From: Candidatus Eiseniibacteriota bacterium
GTDB taxonomy: Bacteria; Eisenbacteria; RBG-16-71-46; CAIMUX01
Reading direction: 5' to 3'
NCBI GenBank assembly: GCA_016712505.1
Contig: JADJQY010000001.1
Span: forward strand, 186,001-250,000
DNA length: 64,000 nucleotides
The position numbers and the translations under genes were made by a program. Every line of letters starts with the position of its first letter. Position 1 is the stretch's first letter. Positions 17,735 through 26,873 of this stretch are shown one piece after another. The notes beneath the pieces were generated by a model. The model was not told the DNA's origin. It searched no databases and saw only the letters and a program-made list of their open reading frames with translations.

Positions 17735-18253
17735 CTAGTCGCCGCGCCCCACGGCTCGCATGAACGCGTCCAGCTTGAACGGGTCGAGACGCCCCTCACT
17801 TCGGACACCGGAACAGAGGTCGATCCCGAATGGCTGCACCGCGTCGATCGCCGCCACGACGTTCTCCGCGGTGAGACCTCCGGCGAGAATGACCGGAACG
17901 GGGACCGAGTCCCGTTTGTCCACGTGGATCACCTGCACGATTCCGATCCCCGGGAGCGCGTCACGTAGGGTTGCCAGTTCCGAGTGCGGAACATGGTCGA
18001 CCAGTTGCAGGGTTGTGGTCCGACAGCGTCTCTGTTGCTCCGGGATCCCACGGGCGGTCTGTCTGGCGGTCAGGAGAAACGTGGCGGTCGGGGGAGCCGT
18101 TTGGGATGCAATGAGCGCAATCATCTCTTCGGAAATGACCCCGGGACCGCTCGGCATCTCCGAGACCAGCCCGAGTGCCGCGGCACCCATCTCGATCGCC
18201 GTGCGCGCCTCCTCCGGGCTTCCAATGCAGCAGATCTTCACACGGGGAATCAT
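17735..18253 (-). CDS. Short TrpF-like protein (phosphoribosylanthranilate isomerase family)
   Basis: 172 residues from ATG 18253, shorter than the usual 195-215. The start VKICCIGSPEEARTAIE matches the TrpF opening VKICG, keeping the general-base Cys but with Cys in place of the following Gly. The C-terminal half (ILAGGLTAENVVAAI and GIDLCSGVR) matches the phosphate-binding end of the barrel, including the catalytic-Asp and loop positions. The middle strands are compressed. It may be a real isomerase for tryptophan synthesis or a paralogue with another role; no other trp gene is here. It follows the methyltransferase gene closely on the same strand. Confidence 0.75.
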   Translation of the reverse strand: MIPRVKICCIGSPEEARTAIEMGAAALGLVSEMPSGPGVISEEMIALIASQTAPPTATFLLTARQTARGIPEQQRRCRTTTLQLVDHVPHSELATLRDALPGIGIVQVIHVDKRDSVPVPVILAGGLTAENVVAAIDAVQPFGIDLCSGVRSEGRLDPFKLDAFMRAVGRGD

Positions 18254-18276
18254 CGCCTGGGGCACCTTCCGTTCCG

Positions 18277-19149
18277 TCACGGCACCCGGGCAACGAAACG
18301 AGCACCGATCAGCGGCCGCAAATGCCCCTCGGCCGCGTCGACCTCGCGCCGCTGCTCCTCGTGTGCAAGGCTTGCTCCGCCCGCCGTTTGTTCCAACCCG
18401 TCGAGCAGGTACCGGAAGAGGTAGGGAACGCGCGCTTGACGGACGTCGACAAAGTTCGCCTCCACGGCTTCTCGCATCGCCCGGGCGTCGTGCAGTGCAG
18501 GCTCGTGATCGTGCTCCCGCCGCCACTCGCCAAGGGGCGATGGGCTGGACATTAGCGCCTCCAGGAATCGATCGGGGCGGAACTCGCCTCTGACTTCACG
18601 CGATCGCGCTCGCTCGGCCAGCCAGGCTGCCCACGAGTGGTCCACGTCCTCGAGAGCGAGGTCTTCCACGACCAGACTTCCCCGCGGCCGCAGCAGCTCC
18701 CGCGCCCGACGCACACCCCCCTCCACGGCGGAGATGTGGTGCAGCGAACGGGTGAAGAGAATGAGGTCGAACCGCGTTGCGGTAGGCAGATCGAGGTTTG
18801 GCCACTCCGCGCACTCCGCGGCAAGCCCCCGGGCCCGAGCGAGGTCCACCGCCGACGGCTCCGAATCGACCCCCAAGAGCCGGAACCCTTGGTCGACCAG
18901 CAATTCCGCCAGGCGGCCATCGCCACATCCGACCTCGAGGATGTACGGCGGGTCGGTCGCGATCGGCTCGCCGGGATTGTCGCCCGCGCATCTGTTCACG
19001 AATTCGAGAGTGCTCCGAATGGCAACGTCGTTGGGAGAGGATGCCGGAAGAACCGTGCGCGGCTCCCGCAAGCATTCCGGTGAGGCGAGTCGCCGCGCAG
19101 AGGCATCCGCTTGCTGCGGGTCGCGATCACGATCCGGCGGACGCTTCAC
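18277..19149 (-). CDS. Class I SAM-dependent methyltransferase
   Basis: 290 residues. Motif I, LEVGCGDGRLAEL, followed by an acidic strand end in LLGVDSEPSAVDLA, gives the SAM-binding site; motif IV-like DLILFTRSLHHI and RELLRPRGSLVVED follow. This is the Methyltransf_11/25 type; the substrate cannot be told. The start is GTG 19149, which overlaps the stop of the MarR-GNAT gene in GTGA, so the two are translationally coupled. The C-terminus is rich in charged residues. Confidence 0.88.
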   Translation of the reverse strand: MKRPPDRDRDPQQADASARRLASPECLREPRTVLPASSPNDVAIRSTLEFVNRCAGDNPGEPIATDPPYILEVGCGDGRLAELLVDQGFRLLGVDSEPSAVDLARARGLAAECAEWPNLDLPTATRFDLILFTRSLHHISAVEGGVRRARELLRPRGSLVVEDLALEDVDHSWAAWLAERARSREVRGEFRPDRFLEALMSSPSPLGEWRREHDHEPALHDARAMREAVEANFVDVRQARVPYLFRYLLDGLEQTAGGASLAHEEQRREVDAAEGHLRPLIGARFVARVP

Positions 19150-20123
19150 TTTTCGTCTTCCGATTCGAAGGTGAACAGAATCGCCCGGTCGCTCGGCTCC
19201 CTACCTCCGATGGACTGATACAACCCACGGGCAGCGCTGTTCGACGCTTCGGTCAGCACCCAGGCCTCACCGCAGCCGAGCCATCTGCCGTGCTCCAGTA
19301 GGGCCCGAACGAGCTTGGTTCCGACCTGCCGGCGCCAGTAGCCGGGGGCGACCCCGACCTCGTTGATCCAGAGTTCCGGCCGCGGCTTGTCCGGATGGAA
19401 GTAGTGAACGCCGGAGGCGAATCCGATCACGACTCCATCCGATACGGCGATCATCAGGTGATAGCATTCCCGTCGGAGGTACTCGCGCGCCGCGTTGAGA
19501 TCGATCTCGCGATCAAAGACCTCCGGAGCAACATTGTTGAGCATCTTCTCATCACCGGGCTCCAGGAGGAGGATCTCACACCGGAGTGCCTCCCGCTTGG
19601 CCGGCTCCCCTGCCCCCACGGAATGCTCCAGGCTCCCCGTTTCCCCGCTCGCTTCCTCCGACCCACCCGGCGTCGTAGTCGGGAACGGCAAATCCTCCAT
19701 CTCGAGGTTCTCCGCCATCCGCTCCAGAACGCGAATCGCGGTCGAGTACTCCGCCTCGCTCACCCCGGATACCGCGCGTCGACGGACCCTGCGTTGCCGC
19801 GATAGTGCCCGCTCGTAGACCTCTCCCCCTTCACCCGTGAGGCGAACCTGCGGGTCTGGCCCGGGAACGCGATCCACGAGTCCACGATCGACCAGGCCGG
19901 ACAGGACCCGCTCGGTCTCGGTGCGGTCGCAGAACGGAACCATGGTCTTGTGCAGCTCGCGGATCGAAACCGCCTCCGACTCGCTGATCGTGTTCAGAAT
20001 CTGCCAACCGGTGCGCGTCAGGCCGCTCCGCTCCTGGGCATGGTCGATGTGTTGGGTCAGTAGCCGATCGACCTTGCGGAGCCAATGGCCGATTGGCAGA
20101 TGGGGGTGATTGGAGTCTGTCAC
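19146..20123 (-). CDS. MarR-type regulator fused to GNAT acetyltransferase
   Basis: 325 residues. Residues about 10-145 form a winged-helix MarR domain (RTGWQILNTI, VSIRELHKTM, wing RVPGPDPQVRLT). A linker of about 35 residues leads to a GNAT domain (about 180-320) with motif A region VAPGYWRRQVGTKLV and VGVAPGY, resembling the AAC(3)-I-like clade. MarR-GNAT fusions are known and are thought to couple sensing to acetylation, but targets vary. The hinge and the lack of an obvious operator leave the regulated gene unknown; self-regulation or the coupled methyltransferase is plausible. ATG 20123. Confidence 0.85.
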   Translation of the reverse strand: MTDSNHPHLPIGHWLRKVDRLLTQHIDHAQERSGLTRTGWQILNTISESEAVSIRELHKTMVPFCDRTETERVLSGLVDRGLVDRVPGPDPQVRLTGEGGEVYERALSRQRRVRRRAVSGVSEAEYSTAIRVLERMAENLEMEDLPFPTTTPGGSEEASGETGSLEHSVGAGEPAKREALRCEILLLEPGDEKMLNNVAPEVFDREIDLNAAREYLRRECYHLMIAVSDGVVIGFASGVHYFHPDKPRPELWINEVGVAPGYWRRQVGTKLVRALLEHGRWLGCGEAWVLTEASNSAARGLYQSIGGREPSDRAILFTFESEDEK

Positions 20124-20325
20124 GGTCGGTCTGCTCCCTGGGTCACAGTGGTCTCGCCACGCGCACCATCGGGCACGGTCTCAGACCGTCCGGGGAGGGC
20201 GCTACGAGGTGTGAATTCGATGCTTCGCGATCGCATGCGCGGATTCAATGAACCGGCCATTTTGGCCCGAGTCGGTCGCTCCGGGCAACTACCCAGCGGC
20301 CGCGGCGCGGACGGCCAGGGGGATC

Positions 20326-20345
20326 AACTCGTCCCGGGACGAGTT
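20326..20345. promoter_or_regulatory. Perfect 20-bp palindrome, possible operator or nuclease site
   Basis: AACTCGTCCCGGGACGAGTT is fully self-complementary. A related sequence with six-base arms, ACTCGT...ACGAGT, lies inside the HNH gene at 21886-21903. A symmetrical protein-binding site is the simplest reading. Confidence 0.6.
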
Positions 20346-20389
20346 CCCACCCGAGCTCACGCGCACGCACGCGCATCCACCCCGGGGGT

Positions 20390-20479
20390 TTCGGGTCCGT
20401 TCGGGTCCGTTCGGATCCGTTCGGGTCCACCCGGGGGCGTCCGGGGTCGCCCGGGGCCGCCCGGGTTCGCCCGGGTCCG
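20390..20479. repeat. Nine tandem 10-bp repeats upstream of the HNH gene
   Basis: Units of exactly ten bases, first TTCGGGTCCG (three near copies), drifting to CCCGGGTCCG by the ninth. The ten-base period equals about one helical turn, so every unit faces the same side of the DNA. Confidence 0.8.
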
Positions 20480-20652
20480 CCAGATTTGTTCCGGCTCTCA
20501 GCAGGCACCTGTTCAGTTCTCCCGAAACCGGCCCGTTTTTCGCTGCCACTTCGATGGGGCGGCGCTCCCCGGACAAGGTGTCCGGAGCAACGCACCACTG
20601 ACCCCGCGGCGCGGGCGGCGCGGGCCGCCCGGTTCTGACGGAGACCCTCGAG

Positions 20653-22515
20653 ATGAACGGTGCACAGCCTCACTACCCGGAGCAGAGTCGGCAGAGCCGC
20701 CCTGCCGGCCTCCCGGAGGGGCCAGCAGGCGCGCGACCGGGCAGGAAGGCGGCCGACCAGGAGCCAACCGGTTCTGCGGGGCCGCAGGACGATGTCGAGG
20801 CGAAGCTCCGCACCTACGTCGACAGCCTGCAGTCGATTCCCGATCGCGATCTGATCGGAACCCTCAAGCGGACACGCGGTCGGGAACGGGGGGCGACCGC
20901 GGCAATTCTCTCCCATCTCGGAGAGATCGAGCGGCGAAACCTCTATCTCGCCTCCGGATTCGCCAGCATGGTACTCTACTGCACGATGTCGCTCAACTAC
21001 TCTGAGCACTCGGCCTACAATCGGATCGCTGCAGCTCGCGCCGCGCGGCGCTTTCCGCGGGTTCTCTGTCTGATTGCAAACGGTCAACTCCACCTCACCG
21101 CGGTCAAGCTGCTGGCACCACTACTCACGGAGGAGAATCACGAGGAACTCCTGGCCAGCGCGCGGAACCGCAGCCGGCGGGAAGTCGAGGATCTCGTTGC
21201 CCGCCTGCGCCCTCGCTCGGCCGCCATTCAGATGATCCGCCGGCTTCCTTACGTCTCCGTTGAGCCGGCGGCGCCGCGCTCGCACGAAGGGCCAGGTGCG
21301 ACGATCTCCACCCCGGTCGATGTCGCGGATCGCCCATTCGGCGGCCCTCCTCCCGATGACACCGACAGATTCACGGCCGTTGCTACGGGCCGCGCCGGAC
21401 CTCTCCGGCCTGAATCGCTGGCCACGCCGCCAGGGAGGGGGGCGCATCAGGTGCTCCCCGCGGAGACCGGATCTTCCCTTGATCGGGGGTTGGCCCCGGG
21501 CTGGATCGGTGGAGAGATGGGTGGGGAAATCGGAGGAGAAATCGACGGGAAGACCGGTGAGGAGGCCCGTCAGGAGGCGGGATACCGGGTCATGTCAAAC
21601 GAGCCGGATTCAACCCCGGACGACACCGTGGGCTTCGCCTCGCGCGCGGTCCGTAGCGTCGCGACGAATCGCACCGACGCCCTGGCGCACGACCTCTACC
21701 GCGTGCAGTTCACCGCCTCCGGCGAGATGCACGAGCGCCTGCGTCATGCCCAGGCGCTGCTCCGCCACAAGTTCCCCACGGGCGACATCGCGAGCATTCT
21801 GGATCTGGCGCTCCGACTGCTCATTTCCAAGGTCGAGGCGCGCAAGTTCGGTCGCGCTCTCGCGCGCGATCGGTCGTTCGAACTGACTCGTCCCGAGACG
21901 AGTTCGGGTCCCGTGCTTCCAGCGGGAACGGTTCGCCGACCTCCGGCTGATGCCGGCCCATTTCCCGTTCCGCTCGCGGACGGGGATGCTCCGGTCCCGC
22001 ACCGCGTCGTACATCTTGCCAATCACGTGGTGCGGGGCACGAATCTCGCCGCGCGGGGGGAGGAACCGGTGTCCCGGTACCTTCCGCTCTCTCTGCGCAG
22101 GGAGGTTTGGAAACGTGACGGCGCGCGTTGCGCGTTCGTCAGCCAGGACGGGACTCGGTGTGCCTCCGCCTCGATGCTCGAGTTCCACCACGTCGATCCA
22201 TTCGCCTGCGGGGGGCCGAGCACGATCTCCAATGTCGAACTCCGATGCCGACCCCACAACCAATACGAGGCGCGCCTCGCTTTCGGCGCTGACCGCATCG
22301 AGAAGCAGCTCGCCTCCCGGCGCGTCGGTGGCGGAAAGAACGCACCAAGATCGCGACCCAGGCTCTGGGATCAGGGCTCCGATCTGGGCTCGGCTTCCAG
22401 CCTCGGCTCTTCAACAGGGCTGCGCTCCGACGCGTCGGTCGGAGACAACTCCCAGGGCGCCAGGTCGCACGCGCACAGCACGCCGACGCCCCCCTCGAAC
22501 CATGCTCCTGGGTAG
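20653..22515 (+). CDS. HNH endonuclease-domain protein
   Basis: 620 residues. After a low-complexity N-terminus, residues about 48-190 are a helical domain (SLQSIPDRDLIGTLK ... RRFPRVLCLI) often found with this HNH type. A disordered, Gly/Pro/Glu-rich middle follows, with a small repeat around GGEMGGEIGGEIDG. The HNH core is near 475-545: RREVWKRDGARCAFV, then LEFHHVDPFACGG, then NVELRCRPHN, carrying the His-Asn-His and zinc-type Cys. Such proteins are often multi-copy in large environmental genomes; function is unknown, with a mobile or defence role possible. GGAG stands before ATG 20653. Its last 145 bases overlap the opposite-strand GNAT gene. Confidence 0.85.
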   Translation: MNGAQPHYPEQSRQSRPAGLPEGPAGARPGRKAADQEPTGSAGPQDDVEAKLRTYVDSLQSIPDRDLIGTLKRTRGRERGATAAILSHLGEIERRNLYLASGFASMVLYCTMSLNYSEHSAYNRIAAARAARRFPRVLCLIANGQLHLTAVKLLAPLLTEENHEELLASARNRSRREVEDLVARLRPRSAAIQMIRRLPYVSVEPAAPRSHEGPGATISTPVDVADRPFGGPPPDDTDRFTAVATGRAGPLRPESLATPPGRGAHQVLPAETGSSLDRGLAPGWIGGEMGGEIGGEIDGKTGEEARQEAGYRVMSNEPDSTPDDTVGFASRAVRSVATNRTDALAHDLYRVQFTASGEMHERLRHAQALLRHKFPTGDIASILDLALRLLISKVEARKFGRALARDRSFELTRPETSSGPVLPAGTVRRPPADAGPFPVPLADGDAPVPHRVVHLANHVVRGTNLAARGEEPVSRYLPLSLRREVWKRDGARCAFVSQDGTRCASASMLEFHHVDPFACGGPSTISNVELRCRPHNQYEARLAFGADRIEKQLASRRVGGGKNAPRSRPRLWDQGSDLGSASSLGSSTGLRSDASVGDNSQGARSHAHSTPTPPSNHAPG

Positions 22516-23021
22516 GCGAAATGGCGGGTGAGTTCGACGAATCCGAGCTTCTCGTGCAGCGCTATGCTGACCTGGTTTGTCGCGTTGGCAAAGTAGTACG
22601 CCATCTCATCGCGCAGCGCCAGGTCACGCAGACGTGCCTCGGTGAGGAGACGACCGACCCCTTGACGCCGATGGTCGGGACGAACCACGAGACCGCTGAG
22701 ATACCAGCCGTATGCCACTGGCGCTCGGGGCGCGGGATGATCGTCCGGCCAGCGCGAGAGCAGGGTGCACTTGCCGTAGCCGAGAAGTGTCGATGCGCTC
22801 TCCGCCACGAAGATGGTCGCCAGAACTGCCCGGTCCTCACCTCGCAGCAGCCTTTCGAACGACTCTCGCCAGGGAGCGACCTTCGTGCCCTCCCGCTCGG
22901 CGGCGATCTCGGCCAGCGAGGCGAGATCGGCCATCATGGCCGGGCGCACCCGGACGGGGTTCAACCGATCGACCCTCCGGTGGGAGTCCGACCGATCATC
23001 GAACGAGGCGAAGCGGGCCAC
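22371..23021 (-). CDS. GNAT family N-acetyltransferase
   Basis: 216 residues from GTG 23021. The acetyl-CoA motif is VVRPDHRRQGVGRLL, preceded by the YGWYLSGL strand and followed by NQVSIALHEKLGF, typical of GNAT. The first 25 residues and last 30 are outside the core and less conserved in look; the last 48 codons lie on the opposite strand of the HNH gene's end. The gene starts nine bases after the stop of the EreA-like gene and is probably the last gene of that operon. The acetylated substrate is unknown. Confidence 0.85.
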   Translation of the reverse strand: MARFASFDDRSDSHRRVDRLNPVRVRPAMMADLASLAEIAAEREGTKVAPWRESFERLLRGEDRAVLATIFVAESASTLLGYGKCTLLSRWPDDHPAPRAPVAYGWYLSGLVVRPDHRRQGVGRLLTEARLRDLALRDEMAYYFANATNQVSIALHEKLGFVELTRHFAYPGAWFEGGVGVLCACDLAPWELSPTDASERSPVEEPRLEAEPRSEP

Positions 23022-23029
23022 GGCGTCCC

Positions 23030-24583
<1,554 letters not shown>

Positions 24584-24669
24584 TTCTCCTCCGATACACG
24601 ATTTGTCCCGCGAGTTTCTGGCTGACAGGCCCGGATCGACCGACGTTCGCTCAGTTGCAACCCGGAGCA

Positions 24670-25317
24670 CTACGAGACGGCCCCAGGAGGAGTTCGAGAG
24701 ATACTCGCCGCCCGGGCAAGTTCTCGGTGGGCAGAACGAAGAACTCGCATTGCTGAGCGTCCGAGGATCAGGGCGAGACCCGCCGCCACCACCAGATCGG
24801 GCCATCCTCGGCCCGTCCCCCAGACGGCTCCCGCCGCGATCAGCACTGCGAGATTCGACACGAGATCGTTCCGCGAGCACTCCCAGACCGACGCCATGTT
24901 GATATCCTCGTCGCGGTGGCGAGAGAGCAGGTAGAGGCAAGCGCCGTTCGCGGCCAGGCCAGCCAAGGCGAAGCCACCCATCACCCCGAAGATCGGCACG
25001 GTCGGGTGGACCAGTCGATGGACGACCTGGGCGCCCACACCGATCGCGCCGAGGAGGATCAGTCCCCCCTTCCAGAGGGCGACGCGGCTCTTGATCACGC
25101 TCCCGCGCGTCACCGCGAAGAGGCTCAGTCCGTAGGTGATCGCGTCCCCGAGATTGTCCAGGCAGTCCGACAGGAGCGACGAGGACCGCGAGAAGAGCGC
25201 CGACGCCGCAATGACCAGGAACATCACTGCGTTGATCGCAAGTACCCACCAGAGGGTTCGACGCTGCCTGGATTGCCGCCCGTCGAGCCCGCACCCCGCA
25301 TCGCAACAGTCGGCCAC
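24670..25317 (-). CDS. Cation efflux (CDF-like) membrane protein
   Basis: 215 residues with about five to six hydrophobic segments. SLLSDCLDNLGDAITYGLSL corresponds to the second helix of cation diffusion facilitators with its acidic metal positions, and SRNDLVSNLAVL to the fifth helix, where the usual His is Asn but the Asp is kept. The cytoplasmic C-terminal domain of large CDFs is absent, which puts it among the short members. The N-terminus is Cys-rich (MADCCDAGCG), a possible metal-binding tail. GTG 25317 follows directly on the stop of the VOC gene, so it is co-transcribed. Metal specificity is unknown. Confidence 0.75.
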   Translation of the reverse strand: MADCCDAGCGLDGRQSRQRRTLWWVLAINAVMFLVIAASALFSRSSSLLSDCLDNLGDAITYGLSLFAVTRGSVIKSRVALWKGGLILLGAIGVGAQVVHRLVHPTVPIFGVMGGFALAGLAANGACLYLLSRHRDEDINMASVWECSRNDLVSNLAVLIAAGAVWGTGRGWPDLVVAAGLALILGRSAMRVLRSAHRELARAASISRTPPGAVS

Positions 25318-25710
25318 CTACGTGCCGCCCCGAAGCTGCACCAGATCCCATTTGTTCCCGTAGAGATCCAGGAACACGACAACCGTACCGTACTCCTCCT
25401 CACGCGGCTCTTCGATGAAGCGAACCCCGGAATCGCGCAGATGACGGTAGTCGCCCCAGAAGTCCTCCGTACGGAGAAACATGAATACACGCCCTCCGGT
25501 CTGGTTTCCGATGCGGCTTTCCTGTTCCGGACTGGTGGCGCGGGCCAGCACCAGACCCGCCCCCGCATCCGGAGCGACGACCACCCATCGCTTCCCTCCC
25601 GCCATCGACCGGTCCTCCACGAGGCGGAAACGCAGGACCTGGGTGAAGAAGTCGATCGCCTCGTCGTACTCGCGCACGATCAAGGCCACGAACGGAATCG
25701 TATGAGTCAC
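25318..25710 (-). CDS. VOC-family (glyoxalase/bleomycin-resistance fold) protein
   Basis: 130 residues from GTG 25710, preceded by GGGGGA and overlapping the stop of the GNAT gene in GTGA. The pattern VALIVREYDEAIDFFTQVL at the start and DLYGNKWDLVQL near the end is the paired beta-alpha-beta-beta-beta signature of the VOC superfamily. Members include glyoxalase I, dioxygenases and antibiotic-binding proteins. Metal ligands cannot be set with confidence: the usual first His is replaced near TIPFVAL. Longer frames upstream are the GNAT tail in another frame. Confidence 0.85.
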   Translation of the reverse strand: MTHTIPFVALIVREYDEAIDFFTQVLRFRLVEDRSMAGGKRWVVVAPDAGAGLVLARATSPEQESRIGNQTGGRVFMFLRTEDFWGDYRHLRDSGVRFIEEPREEEYGTVVVFLDLYGNKWDLVQLRGGT

Positions 25711-26396
25711 TGGTCCCCCCACGCCAGGCGCCCGCCTTCCGGCCGAGCTGGTTCCCGGTTTTCCGGCCGAGCTGGTTGCTGGGTTTCCCGCCGAGCTGTC
25801 GCGGCCAGATCCCGGCACCAGAGCACCTGCACTTCGTCCGGCAGATTCGGATAGACGTGCTCCGACACTCGCAGGAGCTCATAACCCGAATGCGCATAGA
25901 ACCGACACGCGGGCACATTCAGCGTCTGCGTTTCAACCTTCAGGTGTCGGCACTCACGCCTCGCCGCCCACCGCTCCGCCGCGCGGAGCAACTGCGTCCC
26001 AACTCCCCGCCCGCGCAGTTCCGGAACGACACGCAGGTCCCAGAGCACCGCCAGATCGTCGCGCCCTTCCAGCAGGTCGATCGCGAGCACCCCTTGGACG
26101 ATCAACGCACTGCCGAGCCGACGCCCTTCCGACCAGGCGGAGATCAACCCCCAACCGGATAGCTCAAACTCTGCGCTCCAGTCCACCGGGTGGTTGCCCG
26201 GAATCGCGTCGTAGTCCTTGGTCCAGGGGTGAGCGATCGGTTCGGCGCTGCCGAGAAACTCCGCCGATCCCCTCTCGGCACGCGTCGGATCGAGAACCTC
26301 ACGAACCTCGAAGGCAATCGGCACGCTAGCCAGGGCGGTCATCGCCGCGTGCGCCGTCTCCCGATTCAGCAGTTCCTCGCGCATCTCGACGTTCAT
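25707..26396 (-). CDS. GNAT family N-acetyltransferase
   Basis: 229 residues from ATG 26396, with GAGGATCCGG upstream, eight bases after the DUF486 stop. The core motif is LRVVPELRGRGVGTQLL, followed by CRHLKVETQTLN and ACRFYAHSGYEL, the normal GNAT order. The first 100 residues are an extra domain or longer N-lobe. The last 28 residues (ARPENREPARPEGG) are a low-complexity repeat matched by DNA repeats at about 25735-25800. Some streptothricin and aminoglycoside acetylases look similar, but the substrate is unknown. Confidence 0.85.
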   Translation of the reverse strand: MNVEMREELLNRETAHAAMTALASVPIAFEVREVLDPTRAERGSAEFLGSAEPIAHPWTKDYDAIPGNHPVDWSAEFELSGWGLISAWSEGRRLGSALIVQGVLAIDLLEGRDDLAVLWDLRVVPELRGRGVGTQLLRAAERWAARRECRHLKVETQTLNVPACRFYAHSGYELLRVSEHVYPNLPDEVQVLWCRDLAATARRETQQPARPENREPARPEGGRLAWGDQ

Positions 26397-26404
26397 CCGG
26401 ATCC

Positions 26405-26737
26405 TCACTTCCGGAACATGAAATAGACCGCGCCGCACATACAGAGAGCGGCCCAGAGGTAGTTCAGCTTCAACGGCTGCTTCATGTAGAGGACGGCGAA
26501 AGGAACGAAGACCACCAGTGTGATCACTTCCTGAATGATCTTGAGTTGCCCGAGCTCGAGCCGGGTATAGCCGATCCGATTGGCCGGAACCTGGAAGAGG
26601 TACTCGACCAGAGCGATTCCCCAGCTCGAGAGGGCGGCGATGTACCACGGCTTGGAGCTCAGATTTCTCAGGTGTGCGTACCAAGCGAAGGTCATGAAGA
26701 CATTCGCCAGGATCAGTAGCAGCACCGCGCGCACCAC
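26405..26737 (-). CDS. DUF486 (DMT-superfamily) small membrane protein
   Basis: 110 residues from GTG 26737, the normal DUF486 length, with four hydrophobic segments. The family signature is plain: NVFMTFAWYAHL, EYLFQVPANRIGYT, QLKIIQEVITLVVF and YMKQPLKLNYLWA. The function of the family is not known; it belongs to the drug/metabolite transporter superfamily. GTG 26737 was chosen because the upstream frame is not conserved and GGGGG lies ahead. It starts 30 bases after the 14-bp inverted repeat, which may control it. Downstream genes overlap or abut. Confidence 0.85.
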   Translation of the reverse strand: MVRAVLLLILANVFMTFAWYAHLRNLSSKPWYIAALSSWGIALVEYLFQVPANRIGYTRLELGQLKIIQEVITLVVFVPFAVLYMKQPLKLNYLWAALCMCGAVYFMFRK

Positions 26738-26766
26738 GACTGGCAAAGCACCCCCCACTGGACTCA

Positions 26767-26824
26767 CGCACCGATTCCGTGCCGCGAGGCTCTCGGCCGT
26801 TGTAGTTTGAACGGAATCGGTGCG
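26767..26824. promoter_or_regulatory. 14-bp inverted repeat upstream of the DUF486 gene
   Basis: CGCACCGATTCCGT (26767-26780) and ACGGAATCGGTGCG (26811-26824) are perfect complements with a 30-base spacer. There is no T run, so an operator, attenuator or bipartite binding site fits as well as a terminator of the gene at 26874-27713. Confidence 0.6.
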
Positions 26825-26873
26825 CGATTCCAGAGGGGAGCTTTCAGCTTCCGACCTCGGCGCCGAGTCGCGA

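Larger units (their letters stand above)
20124..20652. other. Gene-free divergent region upstream of the HNH gene
   Basis: No convincing gene. It must hold the promoter of the MarR-GNAT gene (minus) and of the HNH gene (plus). It contains a perfect 20-bp palindrome at 20326-20345 and a 10-bp-period repeat array at 20390-20479. No sigma-70-like promoter could be assigned with confidence. Confidence 0.6.

Noticed and set aside
20085..21005. Open frame across the HNH control region
   Set aside because: It is low-complexity, reads through the 10-bp repeats and overlaps the HNH gene in another frame; no domain is seen.
24584..25351. N-terminal extension of the EreA-like protein up to 25351
   Set aside because: The extension overlaps the CDF gene in another frame and is not protein-like; GTG 24583 has a ribosome site and a signal peptide.
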